This document shows positions 22,745 to 33,675 of a stretch of DNA of 64,000 nt, in pieces. Under the pieces are notes generated by a model that was not told where the DNA came from, searched no databases, and saw nothing but the letters and a program-made list of their open reading frames with translations. This DNA is from Rhinopithecus roxellana (lineage: Eukaryota; Chordata; Mammalia; Primates; Cercopithecidae). Each line of letters starts with the position of its first letter. Within the stretch, counting starts at the first letter, position 1. The stretch is from NCBI RefSeq assembly GCF_007565055.1, contig NC_044550.1, positions 92,038,174 to 92,102,173 on the forward strand, in the 5' to 3' direction. A program made the translations under genes and the position numbers.

Positions 22745-24179
22745 GGACTATGTCAGAGGGAAGACCTGGGACTGAAGGGCTGCTCTTAAGATTCTTTTGT
22801 CCCACGGGGTGCTCCCTTGATGTGGTGTTCTCCCTCTCCCCCTAGGAATGGTGCTTCCTGAGAGCCGAACTGTAGTGATTATTTCTCTTCTGGATCTAGC
22901 TACCCAGCAGAGCTACCAGGCTCGGGGGTGGTTCTAGGGGGTGCCTGCACAGTTCTGTGATGTGAACCGTCTTCAGGTCTCTCAGCCATGGATAACAGCA
23001 TCTGCTCTGGTGGAGGTGACAGGGGAATGAAGAAAACCCTGTGAAGGTCCTTAGATGTAGTTTTGATTATTGCACTAGTTTTGTGCTGGTTGGCCTCCTG
23101 CCAGGAGATGCCACTTTCAAGAGTGCATTAGCTGTGGTAGCACAGGGAGGATCAGGTGGTGAGTGGGGGCTTAGAGCTCCCAAGAGAACATGTCCTTTGT
23201 CTTCAACTACCAGAGTTGGTAGAGAAAGACCATCAGGTTCTGGAAGGGTTAGGCATGTCTGAGCTCACACTCTCCTTGGGCAGGGCTTGCTGTGGCTGCT
23301 GTGGAAGATGGAGGCCTGGTTCTCAGGCTAATGGAGTTATGTTCCCATGGAGATTATAGCTACTTCTGCTGTGCCATGCAGGTTACCAGGAAAGTGGGGG
23401 AAAACTGGCAGCTACAGGCCTCATCCAGCTTCTACACAGCCCAAAAGACTGGTCTCGCTCCCATCATTCTCCCCACAACAGCATAGAGTTTGCTTCCGGG
23501 AATGCTGAGAACTTGCCCCATGCTACCAGCCTCCCAGCTGTGAAAGCCAGCGGGGTTTTCAGATTTCGCACCACCCTGCCTGCAGCAGCTTCTGTGCTGT
23601 GTCTAAACTCTGGATTCACACCCTCCCCTGAGTTCTGTCCAGGAATCTTTGAGTTCATTCGAAGTTGTTACAAAGTTCAGCTGGAAGTTTCCTTTATCCT
23701 GTGGACTTTTCCCAGTTCCTCTGGTAGCCCTCCCCAAGAACCTCTGTGAGATGAAGTCAGAAATGGCTTCCCTGGGGACTGAGAGAGCCCACAAGGAGGC
23801 TTCCCATTGGGTCTTCTATCACTGTATTTTGCTTGGCTCTCTAAAATTGTCTCAGCTCCTGGTAAGGTCAAATCCTTTTTCCATGATCTGGACCTCCAGG
23901 TTCCGCAGTGAGGGTGTGTGTTCCGGGGTGGACAATCTCACTTTTACTTTCAAACTTTGAGCGAGCATTTAGTTTTGGGGCTGTCTCCTGGGGCCTGCAG
24001 GAGCAATCCACTTCCTTCCAAGAGTCTGTGAATTCTCTCACCCTTCCTGGTGTGTTCCTGCAGTTCCAGGAGCAAAAGTTCACGACCTATGTGACTCCAC
24101 ATGTTGCTCTATCTGTCCCAGCGGAAACTGCAGTTCACTCCCGCCTTCTATCCGCCATTTTACTCTCTCAGTAGTCTGA
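22745..24179 (-). promoter_or_regulatory. L1 5'UTR (former internal promoter region)
   Basis: About 1.4 kb that is clearly richer in GC than the flanks, at the 5' end of the antisense L1. Landmarks on the plus strand are 'ggttggcctcctgccagg' (23088) and 'tctatccgccattttact' (24147) at the extreme 5' end. L1 5'UTRs are known to hold sense and antisense promoter activity. This copy is diverged and activity is doubtful. The overlapping open frames on both strands are side effects of its GC content. Confidence 0.65.
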
Positions 24180-24194
24180 TAAGTTCTTTTGGAT

Positions 24195-26160
24195 CGTATT
24201 AAGATTCGTATTTTTTAAAGTGTTATATTTCAGAAAAGCTATTATTTAATTATAGGAAAATGTCATTGATGTTTTAGAGCAGTATCTGAAAATTTAAGAA
24301 TCTGTGAATTCTTCTACTATATTTTTCCCTCTGGGGATGGAGTCAAATATCATTCACTTAGGCTAGGATTTTATGATATTTAATAAATAATAGATGATCT
24401 AAACACTTTAATTGAATAAATGTATGTACTTTGTCTCTAAATTTAACAGTTATAATATTTATTACATATTATTAGTACAACACATGCTTATTAGTTTTAC
24501 AGTGTTTTATAAATGCAACCTGCCTACAAAGAAAGACCAGAGAGATAGAGGTAACTATTTTGATTTGCTCTGCTACAAACAGGTATAAAACCACTAAAGA
24601 AGTTTTTTTCCAAGGTTGTGGTAGTAAAGCAAACATGGAGTTTTGTCTTTGACTGAGTCTCAGGTTAAGAATTAAGTTATTCAAGGAATTAACTTTTAAG
24701 ACTGGGTTATTTATATGTGTCAATGGTGGTGAATTTAGGTGATACTTGATAAATGTAATTTTTCCAAAGAGGAAAAATTGGACAAAGTTAAAAGGGCTTC
24801 AGTCACATTATATATATGTACACACACTATATATATATTAACTATAGTCTATGTTATATAAATACATTCATCTGAGTGTATATTTAAATATGTGATCTAG
24901 TATTCAAGAGGAAAGACTCTTAAAGTTTTAATTTTAATTAGCAAAAAATGAAAAATATTAAACTATTTCCTTTTATGGGTAAAAACTAAAAAAGGAAGTA
25001 ATTTTTTTTCAATATTTCAGTGAATAGAAGGAGCTCTGCTTAAACAATAGTAAATCAAAAAGTAAACCACTGGAAAACCAGATTTTTAAGCTAAAAATCT
25101 ATACATATCATATTATAATTAATGTATATATTTACCTATAATAGTATGCAATTCAAATTTATAATCTTTTCACTTCAAAATTATCTAGTTTTAAGTAGTT
25201 CTTAGGAATGAAAAATAATTTCCAGTTTTGTTTTGAGCCATCAAATAGGAAACACTTTGTAAATGAGAAGGAAACAAGAATCTATTTGGCTACTATGCCA
25301 AAAGGGACCCTAACAGCAGGTGATTACAATAAAAACCACCTTGTTATATAGTTAACATCTGTGCTTTCTAAATGGCAAAGTAAATGAACATAATGGATAT
25401 AGTTTTGGATTCACATTTTGCCACCTGCCTTTACACAAGCATACGCAGAATGTCTTCAAATCACAGAGCCAAAATCTCAGACACATCCTGCCAATTTTCC
25501 TTAAATGATTGTATGTATCAATGACAAGGAACAAACACATTTTGCAATTTTGTTTGTAAGGAAGGAACAACGCTTAAGTTTTTAACAAGGAAAGACTAGA
25601 ATCAGAACCATTTTTTGAGATGTATATACCAGAATGCAAAGATCCAATAGAATATCAAAATCATCTTACTGTTTTTAAAATAACTGATTAAAGAAACAAC
25701 AACAAAAAATATAGACTTCCTGGCTTTTGTAATAACATTCAAAGGGATTTTTGTTAGGTAAAAATATTTGACATTGTGCAAATAAAATGTTTTATAGTTA
25801 CTTAAGGTCTTCACTTATGGTATACAAAACAATTGGCCAATCACTGTCAGACACATTTTTTTCTTTGCACTGCTGGAACACCTGGCATGTTATAAAGAGG
25901 GTACATTTCAACAGTCAATGATCAAGCTGCCAACAAATTCCAGAGATTTTGCTTCCTGTTATGATGTAATCTCCAAGTTCTTATGTGGATACTAAGGATT
26001 AACAGTAAACATACTTATAATTGGATTTTTAAATGAGTGTTTTTCTTTTTTTAACATTTAAGTTGATCAAACTTGCATTGCCTTGCTTAAAGATTTTGAT
26101 TAAAAATGAAAGTATGTTTGCAGGCATACTTTTTATTGAACTTTTTATTATGAGTAAGAA
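24195..26160. other. Unassigned AT-rich sequence
   Basis: No gene or dated repeat recognised. A short TA-rich patch lies at 24808-24860. The minus-strand frames at 24472-24723, 25352-25570 and 25602-25814 are without recognisable domains. Confidence 0.4.
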
Positions 26161-26164
26161 AAAT

Positions 26165-26270
26165 CCTAGTTTCTCTGTTCATTTATGTTGTGGCCTAGGA
26201 AAGACACTCAGCATCTTGGGACTTCAGATTCTCTGTCTACCATAAGTATTACTACTATTGCAAATTGAAC
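26165..26270 (+). mobile_element. Possible MIR SINE fragment
   Basis: Weak MIR-like order: 'gttgtggcctaggaaagac', 'cttgggacttcagattctctgtcta' and 'agtattactac'. Confidence 0.45.
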
Positions 26271-26725
26271 ATGCTTTTACCTGTTTAACAAAACATACAA
26301 TTAAATGAAAAGTGTCCCTTGATGAAATGCTTGTGAAAGTTATTCTATTGCCTCTCAACAAAGAGACATCATGAACTCCAGAATATTAAACGTGTCAAAG
26401 AATTTTGCACCAAAACAAAAAATATGAAAACAGATAAATAAACCAGCATTTCTTCAAATTGTTTGGTCAGAGTATACTAAAAAAAAAATTGGGGGTGTAG
26501 GGTGGTAGAGTTAGAATGTATTGCCATCTCCCTGACCCCATTGTTATTTTAATAGTGGTATTAAATGACGTGTGGGTCCCTATTAGTGATATTTAGCTAT
26601 GATACTTAGAATACTTGAAAATCACAGCTCAGATGTTCTCCTAGAAGCTGAAATGAAACTTTCATGTCCTCACATTAAAAATATTTTTGTATTCAAGATT
26701 TTTGGTAAATGAGTAAATCATAGCT
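26271..26725. other. Unassigned sequence
   Basis: Nothing recognised with confidence. It may include the diverged upstream part of the L1M 3' end that follows. Confidence 0.35.
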
Positions 26726-26729
26726 GCTC

Positions 26730-26878
26730 TTACTGTGAGAGTGGGGGAAATTGGTAACTATGTGAAATGATGGCTATGTTAATTCTTCCACTATAGTAAC
26801 CATTTTATCATGTATGCTTATTTTATAACATCATGTTGTATACCTTAAATCTATACAATAAATTTTATTTAAAGCAAT
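26730..26878 (+). mobile_element. L1M 3'UTR end
   Basis: Terminal L1M text is recognisable: 'aactatgtgaaatgatgg', 'aacatcatgttgtatacc' and 'ttaaatctatacaat'. Old and 5'-truncated. Confidence 0.7.
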
Positions 26879-27415
26879 TTTTAACTCTTTTTAGTCATTC
26901 TAAAAAGTCCAATTTATATATATAATGTAAATTTTTCTTTGGATGTTTAAATTTTAATTTTTTCTCATATGAAACATACCTCAAGTTATGTATCTGATAG
27001 GACAAGCAAACACCATCTGCCTGGTTATTAAATTGACATTTTCATCACCCGAATGCATTTTATGGCATTTTTGAGGAGGCAGTAATATAAAACTTAGAAA
27101 TAAAATTGAAAGTTTTAAATATCCAAGATTACTCGCTTGAAAAAAAAATTAAAAAACATATAAAATATAAAAACATATCATGCTCCTCAATTTTAATTCC
27201 CAGTTTCAAAGTGTTACATTATATGTATTTGAGATTAAATAAATTTCAATTTCTTGCTATTGAAATTCAATAGAATCTTTATTCTAATATATTTTTCCAC
27301 AAGATTTTAGTTTTAAAAAGTAAGAACTTTTTAGGAATACCTCTCAAAATAATGTCACTCATTAAATAACTTCTGTTGTATTTGTAATATATTTCTGAAC
27401 AGCATAACAATATAT
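26879..27415. other. Unassigned, very AT-rich sequence
   Basis: No gene or dated repeat recognised. Confidence 0.4.
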
Positions 27416-27419
27416 AACA

Positions 27420-27421
<2 letters not shown>

Positions 27422-27454
<33 letters not shown>
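27422..27454. repeat. (TA)n microsatellite
   Basis: About 16-17 uninterrupted TA units. Confidence 0.93.
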
Positions 27455-27456
<2 letters not shown>

Positions 27457-27629
27457 ATTCTGAAAAATTTAAAGACTTTTAATTTTTTAATTTTATTCTT
27501 AGTATTTTAGAGAAAATTTGCTGCAAACTATATTTCACAAGATCAATGAAAATAATAACTTGTGGCTTTTTAACCTTATTAAGTGACTCAGATACTAGTA
27601 AGAGACATTGACCAGTTAAAACCATGAAT

Positions 27630-28565
27630 TCACTGTACAGTTTCTTGCTATGTGCTAGGGACAGGTAATACAGAGATGAGGGATGCTTGAAAGAAGATTA
27701 CAGAAAATTCTCACCTATAAACCATTTTCCTACAGCATGGTAAATGTTATGATAGCTTTATGTGTGGTGTACATTTATAAGACTTAAGGACTCTTCAAAT
27801 GAACAATGACTAATGAAGCTTCCAGGGAAAGGACAGGGGAAGAATTCACAGATGATATACTGAACCAAATGAATGAGCTGTACAATAGGACAGTGCAGTG
27901 GTATTTTCTGGGAGGTGAGACAATCCTTCCAGATAGCAAGAACTGCAAGAAATCGTGGACTTCATTGTAAGTAAGAAATGTTCCTGCACCAGCACACAGT
28001 GCAGCATCACTCAGGGAGAGGTTGGTAAAGGGGCCTAGTGATGATGAGCTGGTCATGGAGGCTCTTGCATACTCTTTTAAAGAGTTTGGAATGTATTAGG
28101 GAAGCTGTTTTAAGGAAGGTTATTATAAATCCAAATTTGGATATTAAAAAGAACACTCTGAAAACAATGCTGAGGATAGGTTGTTGAAGAGTGCAATTAA
28201 AGATATTGTGAAATTTTGGATTACAAATAAATTTTTTAAATATTAAAATAGAGGGCAAGAATGGAGATGTAAAAAAGGAGATGTATGAATAGATATTTAA
28301 GAGGGCAGAAAATATATTTTTGAAATCTTGACTATTTTCATATTTTATCATTTGAGTAATTGAGTGGATGTTAACTTCATTCTTTGAGATAGGAACAAAA
28401 AGAGGAAGAACAGTTTTGTGAAATGGTAATGAGTTAGGCTTGAGTGTATTGAGTTTGAGACATCTATGTGCCATCCAATTGAAGGCACTAAACATGTAGT
28501 TGGACCTATGAATCTAAAAGCTCAGAAAAGCTTTTTAATTTAAGAGTTTGTTAAAATGTAGTGAT
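27630..28565 (-). mobile_element. Ancient L2-like LINE fragment
   Basis: A diverged stretch follows the order of reverse-strand L2 3' sequence: 'ctatgtgctagggacag', 'gtcatggaggctcttg', 'gaacactctg', 'gagtttgagacatctatg' and 'gtagttggacctatgaatc'. It appears to continue after the Alu at 28943-29115. The antisense 162-residue frame at 28007-28495 falls inside it and shows no protein-like family features. Confidence 0.55.
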
Positions 28566-28613
28566 AGTTGAAGTCATACAGAAAAGTATTTACATTGAAA
28601 ATAGGGTTTAAAA

Positions 28614-28942
28614 AGAATGGAAATTCTTGGCCGGGCGCGGTGGCTCAAGCCTGTAATCCCAGCACTTTGGGAGGCCGAGACGGGCGGATCATGAGGTCAG
28701 GAGATCGAGACCATCCTGGCTAACCCGGTGAAACCCCGTCTCTACTAAAAATACAAAAAACTAGCCGGGCGAGGTGGCGGCGCCTGTAGTCCCAGCTACT
28801 CGGGAGGCTGAGGCAGGAGAATGGCGTGAACCCGGGAGGTGGAACTTGCATTGAGCTGAGGTCCGGCCACTGCACTCCAGCCTGGGCGACAGAGCAAGAC
28901 TCCGTCTCAATAAAAAAAAAAAAAAAAAGAATGGAAATTCTT
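28614..28942 (+). mobile_element. AluYR-type SINE, young
   Basis: The body is 28629-28927. The target-site duplication agaatggaaattctt is at 28614-28628 and 28928-28942. It carries Old World monkey variants (ctaacccggtgaaacc, actagccgggcgaggtggcg, gtccggccactgc). It splits an L2-like stretch. Confidence 0.95.
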
Positions 28943-30098
28943 TAGAACATCAACAGAAGTGATGTTGAGGTCATCAAAAGAGAGAGTGTATTTTAGAAAA
29001 GAGCACTAAGTATGAGATTTGAAAGACACTTTCTTAAAAACAATTAAAGAGAAAGAAGATTCCATGAAATTGACTAAAGAGAAAGAGGAGTCCTTGAAAT
29101 TGACTAAAAAGTGTTAGGGAAATCTAGAAAACAAAACTATTGACAATTTAAAGATATATGAAAGCATGAAAATCTCTAATACTATAAAAGTTAAATGAAA
29201 TAAATTCTAAAAATATGCCTATTATATTTGGTAAGTATTGGAGAGTAAATTAGGGGAAGTAAATTAGGGGAAAGTGTCTCAGTGAATTTTTTTGAGGAGA
29301 GGGCATTCCACTAGTTTGAGGTGAAAAGACAGCAAAGAAATTTAAAATAATGAAATTAAACAAGGCCCTTCAACTAGATAAAGCACTTTAAAAATCATTA
29401 ATAAAATAAAAGTAATATACTACTTAATCTATGAGGTGTCTTCTATAATAACCTGTTCATGATTTATGCAAAAGGAAATCCAATTACAGAACAAACCTTA
29501 ATATTTGATATACTTAAATAAAAACAAAATGCTTTATAAAGGTTAGCTTTTACTAAGGCTTGGAATAAGTTCAAAAATAAAATTTATGGCCTATGAAGTG
29601 GATGCATCTTCTCTATTATGCATTTAATACCCTTTAGTCATAAAAGGAATGCTGACTCACTTGGAATTTTGAATACCTCTATTTATAAAATATATATACT
29701 TGACTTTCGGGATCAATAATACAAATGTTAGTAAATCATTAAGGAAATCATGTAATGATCACCATTTGACTTAATGGGTTTCTATGCTTAAAGAGCTCAC
29801 TTTATTGTATTATTTTAGGGTTCTATGTATTTCTTCTATTTTGACAAGTAAAGGTGGATTCAATAAGATATATCCAGAATTTTCACACACATATGAATAA
29901 ACAATAATGATAGCTAATTATTGAAGCAAAAAGTCAAAATAAAACTAAAGCAAAATGAGACAGCAAATCAAAACACTAAAATAATACTGACTCACTGGTG
30001 TTAAAAAATAAGGACAAAGGTAAGAAATTGTATATGTTTTGGTGTTTGTACCTCTTTACCTTTAATGTATTAAAAGTAAACATTTTAATTTATATTAA
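28943..30098. other. Mostly unassigned AT-rich sequence
   Basis: 28943-29115 probably continues the L2-like element. Within it, 29044-29105 holds two imperfect copies of a unit of about 32 bp (taaagagaaaga...gaaattgac). 29241-29272 repeats agtaaattagggga. Nothing else is recognised. Confidence 0.4.
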
Positions 30099-30370
30099 AA
30101 TGTTTTCTGTCACCCAGGCTGGAGTGCAGTGGTGCGATATCAGAGCACTGCAACCTCCGGCCTCCCGAGTTCACGCCATTCTCCTGCCTCAGCCTCCCAA
30201 GTAGCTGGGACTTCAGGCGCCCGCCACCATGCCCAGCTAGTTTTTTTTTTTTTTGTATTTTAGTAGAGACGGGGTTTCACCGTGTTAGCCAAGTTAGTCT
30301 TGATCTCTTGACCTCCCAAAGTGCTGGGATTACAGGCGTGAGCCACCTTGACCGGTCTGGAATGTTTTCT
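30099..30370 (-). mobile_element. Alu SINE lacking its 3' end, with target-site duplication
   Basis: Reverse orientation, body 30109-30360. The duplication aatgttttct is at 30099-30108 and 30361-30370. On the tail side it begins directly at 'gtcacccaggctgg', so the A-tail and about the last 20 bases of the Alu are absent. About 20 bases are also missing between 'ttgacctc' and 'ccaaagtgctgg', and the linker has a 15-base T tract. Confidence 0.88.
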
Positions 30371-31265
30371 TATTCCTAAATTTTATCCGTATAAGAAAAG
30401 ATTGGCATGTATGAACATTATGATCCTTCTTTGAAACTAGCGTTACCTATATCAAATATTAGGTGCCCAAATATAAATATAAATGTAATATAAAGCATAA
30501 TGTTGCCTCTAAAAAACACTGTAGACTTGTTAGAAAAATTAAAAATCTGCATATGAAAATTGAATTAGAAATATCAGATAAATTTAAAATGTCAGAAGAG
30601 AAGAATAGATTTTGAATTATACAAAGGTGTTTTGGAAATGCTACTCTAAAAACTGGAAGGTATTACAAATTTAATCAGAGTGATGATTACAGGAATAGAA
30701 GGTGGTAATTTATAATTAATATTAATTTCTATAACATTTTTATAATTTCTGTATGAAAATCCTTGGCTAACTTTTATTTTCTCATCTTCACATTTCTGAA
30801 ATACAAAAGATTGCTTTTATTGTGGGTTATACAAAAGACTGCAAAGTATTGTGGGTTATAATATATAAATGCATGGAACATACACATACGGTTGCTGGAT
30901 AAACATGAGTAGTCAATTAAATCTGAATTCTAGACAATGAATACATAATTTTGTGGTGTGTGTCTCAACATTATACGTGTGTGTGCATGTATGTATGGGT
31001 TTATATTCACACATAAATATATTTATATGTAATTATACAGCTATATATAGCTGTGTAACATGTTAAATATAAAAATAGCTATATATATATATAGCTGTAT
31101 TATTACTTACCAAATATGTCTAATTCAGTTAACATAATAATGATATAACTATAAGGAATGAACCATTACTGTTATACAATTTCTACATTTATACATAGTA
31201 GTATCTTATCTCTAAGTATACTGTGATAAGTTAAAGATGTATATTGAAATTCCAAGGCTAAACAG
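30371..31265. other. Unassigned AT-rich sequence with TA-rich palindromes
   Basis: 31035-31095 contains agctatatatagct and similar self-complementary TA stretches. Nothing gene-like is seen. Confidence 0.4.
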
Positions 31266-32005
31266 AAAATAATATACAGGTTTAGTGAAACAGCCAATAG
31301 AAGAAATAAAAAGAAATCTCAAAAATGTCACAAAAGGATAGTAGTAAATAATATGTATGAGATATTATAAAACAAAAAACAAAATGGTAGACTTGCACAC
31401 AAATTTAAAATACTATATTAAACATAAATGGGCTAAGCACTCCAATAAAAAAAAAAAAAAAAAAAACAACCAAAAAAGATCACTGGGTAGATTAAAGAAT
31501 CAAGGCCACAGTCCTGCTATTTACAAGACAAAAACTTTAAATGCAAAGAGAAAGTTAGATTGAAAGTAAAAATATAGAAAAAGGATGTAACATATAAGGT
31601 GTATGCATAAGAAATCTGGTGAATTTATATTTATATAAAACAAGTTGATTTGAAGACAAGGAATATTACAAGACTAAGGAGAAAAGTATAACACTACTTA
31701 ATGTATATTTCACAAACAATAGTTTTAAAATATACAAAGCAAAGTCTGTCAGAAACAAAGGTAAAAATAGACAACAACAATCATAGCTGGATGTTTTGAC
31801 ACCTTCTCTTTCAAAAACTGATAACATAGCTAGTCAAAATAATGGTTATTGAGTAATGGTATGCAATATATGAGTAATACAATATTTTGAAGTATATATG
31901 AAATGTGTAATAACCAAATCTAGATAATTATAGATTAATAACTTTGTTTAAAATTTTAAAAGCCCCCAAATGCTGAAATATTGAAAGTCAAAAATATGTA
32001 TCTTA

Positions 32006-32280
32006 GGCCAGGCATGGTGACTCATGCCTGTAATCCCAACACTTTGGGAGGCCGAGGCAGGTGGATCACATGAGGTTAGGAGTTCAAGACCAGCCTGGAC
32101 AACATGGTAAAACCCCATCTCTACTAAAACACAAAAATTATCTGGGCGTGCTGGTGCGCACCTGTAGTCCCTAATATTCGGGAGGCAGAGGCAGGGGATT
32201 TGCTTGAGCCTGGGAGGTGGAGGTTGCAGTGAGCCGAGATCTCACCACTGCAACCCACATCCTGGGTGACAGAGCAAGAC
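32006..32280 (+). mobile_element. Alu SINE (AluS/AluJ) inside L1M
   Basis: It begins 'ggccaggcatggtgactc' and ends 'cagagcaagacttt'. The right arm is diverged ('ccctaatattcgggagg', 'caacccacatcctgg'). The normal A-tail is replaced by TA-rich sequence. Confidence 0.88.
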
Positions 32281-32466
32281 TTTATATATATATAAAATTA
32301 TAGACTTTATAATATATAATTATAAATTATATATTTATACATAATTTATATCTTTTATATATAAATTATATTGCTGTATTTAAAATATATGAGGATATAT
32401 AGATTTATATGTTATATATTTATATTATATATACAATGTATTTATATATATAGGGAGAGAGAGAGA
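32281..32466. repeat. TA-rich expansion at an Alu tail
   Basis: About 175 bases of imperfect TATA/TTATA sequence immediately follow the Alu where its poly(A) tail should be, closing with a (GA)n patch at 32453-32466. It is best explained as a mutated and expanded tail. Confidence 0.75.
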
Positions 32467-32694
32467 CAGTCTGGCCAAATTAAACATTTTAAGAATGCTA
32501 TATGTAACAAACTTATATCTAAGAGCACATAGAATATTCATCAAAAGAAACCATGTTGATCTGTAAAACAAATCTCAATCAATTTAAAAGCCAGAAATCA
32601 TAGCAAGTATTTACTCTGAATGCAATGGAATTATATTGGAAAACATTAAACATAAAATATATAGAAAGACTCTTAAATAGTTATAAATTAAACA

Positions 32695-32728
32695 TTGACC
32701 TGTGTTTTACATTAAAAACACAGGTCAA
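32695..32728. other. Perfect 14-bp inverted repeat (hairpin)
   Basis: Arms ttgacctgtgtttt (32695-32708) and aaaacacaggtcaa (32715-32728) are separated by a 6-base loop (acatta), within L1 ORF2-derived sequence. It is not a normal L1 feature as far as I know. Confidence 0.9.
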
Positions 32729-33675
32729 AAAATAAAACAAAAGCAAAATGAGAAAACTCCAAACTAAATGATAATGGAGATAAAACAAACTATGTAGGAT
32801 GCAGCTAAAGTAGTGATTATGGGAGGAAACTGGATATTTAAATATTTACATGAGAATAAATGAGAGATTTAATGTAAATGATATAATTTTATTTTCTGAT
32901 GCTAGAAATAAAAACGAAAAATGGGCATAATAAGGACAAAAGCAAACATCAAAAATATAGACAACATGCAGTATAATTTAAAAGGCAAAAGTTACTTGAA
33001 AACATTAATGCAATGATTGATTCTGTTACAGGGTTAATGAAAGAGAGAAAGTGACCACGACTTAATAATATTTAGTAATTAAATGACGGAAGATACTCTC
33101 CAGACTATGTAGACATTTCGGATAAGGTACTATTATGAACCACTTTTTTGCCAAAGATCTAATTTCTAATCCTTTAAAATGGGAAACAACCCAATGTCTA
33201 CAAATGTGTGAATAGTAATAAGCTGTGGTATAACCATACAATATACTAATGCTCAGCAATAAAAGGGGGTAAAAACCTACAGAAGCACTCAAAAATACAT
33301 GAATCTCACAAACATACGTGAATCTCACCAACAATACATTCAATAAAATAATTCTGACAAAAACTGTGTATTTACTGTTGGTTTCATTTATGTGAAATTC
33401 CAATACAGAAGAACATAATCTATTTTAAGTGCTCAACATTTAAAAAGTGTTGGTATTTTTGGCTGAGAAAGGAGTAAGCCTCTAGTTTAGTTTATAACTA
33501 TTTTTATAAACTAAAAAAGGGAATGAAAGACTTTTCTGGAGTGATAGTCATACTCTGTGTCTTGATTGGAGTGGTGATTACATAGTGTATGCATTTGCTA
33601 AAATTCCAAGAACTAAACACTTAAAGCTAGTGTATGTGTCATTGTTATTTAAGTTCATGTAGATTAAAAGAAATT

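Larger units (their letters stand above)
17063..24194 (-). mobile_element. L1PB-like LINE, nearly whole length but internally deleted, split by an LTR
   Basis: An antisense L1 runs from its 3' end near 17091 to its 5' end near 24179. Target-site duplications match: taagttcttatttgat at 17063-17078 and taagttcttttggat at 24180-24194. In L1 order: 5'UTR about 24179-22745, then directly the inter-ORF region at about 22740-22600, ORF2 about 22600-17400, and 3'UTR to 17091. ORF1 appears deleted. An LTR (17877-19466) interrupts it. Without the LTR the element is about 5.5 kb, against roughly 6.5 kb or more for a complete one. It is dead. Confidence 0.88.
31270..33675 (+). mobile_element. L1M LINE with internal deletions, split by an Alu
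   Basis: Plus-strand ORF2 text occurs in order: 'aaatgggctaagcactcc' (31423), 'gtataacactacttaatgta' (31687), 'atctcaatcaatttaaaa' (32571) and 'ggatgcagctaaagtagtg' (32798). A 3'UTR-like end with 'ctaaaattccaagaact' lies near 33599. An Alu (32006-32280) and an AT-rich expansion (32281-32460) interrupt it. Frames are destroyed. Confidence 0.75.

Noticed and set aside
23041..24174. Cluster of open frames on both strands at 23.0-24.2 kb as a gene
   Set aside because: The region is the L1 5'UTR. Frames occur on both strands, overlap heavily and lack start, splice or domain evidence.
28007..28495. 162-codon antisense frame
   Set aside because: It lies in an L2-like stretch with AT-rich composition. 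No domain, no splice context, no coding-like codon pattern seen.
31035..31095. TA-rich palindromes as an origin or recombination site
   Set aside because: Self-complementary TA stretches are expected in such AT-rich DNA, and no further motif supports a role.
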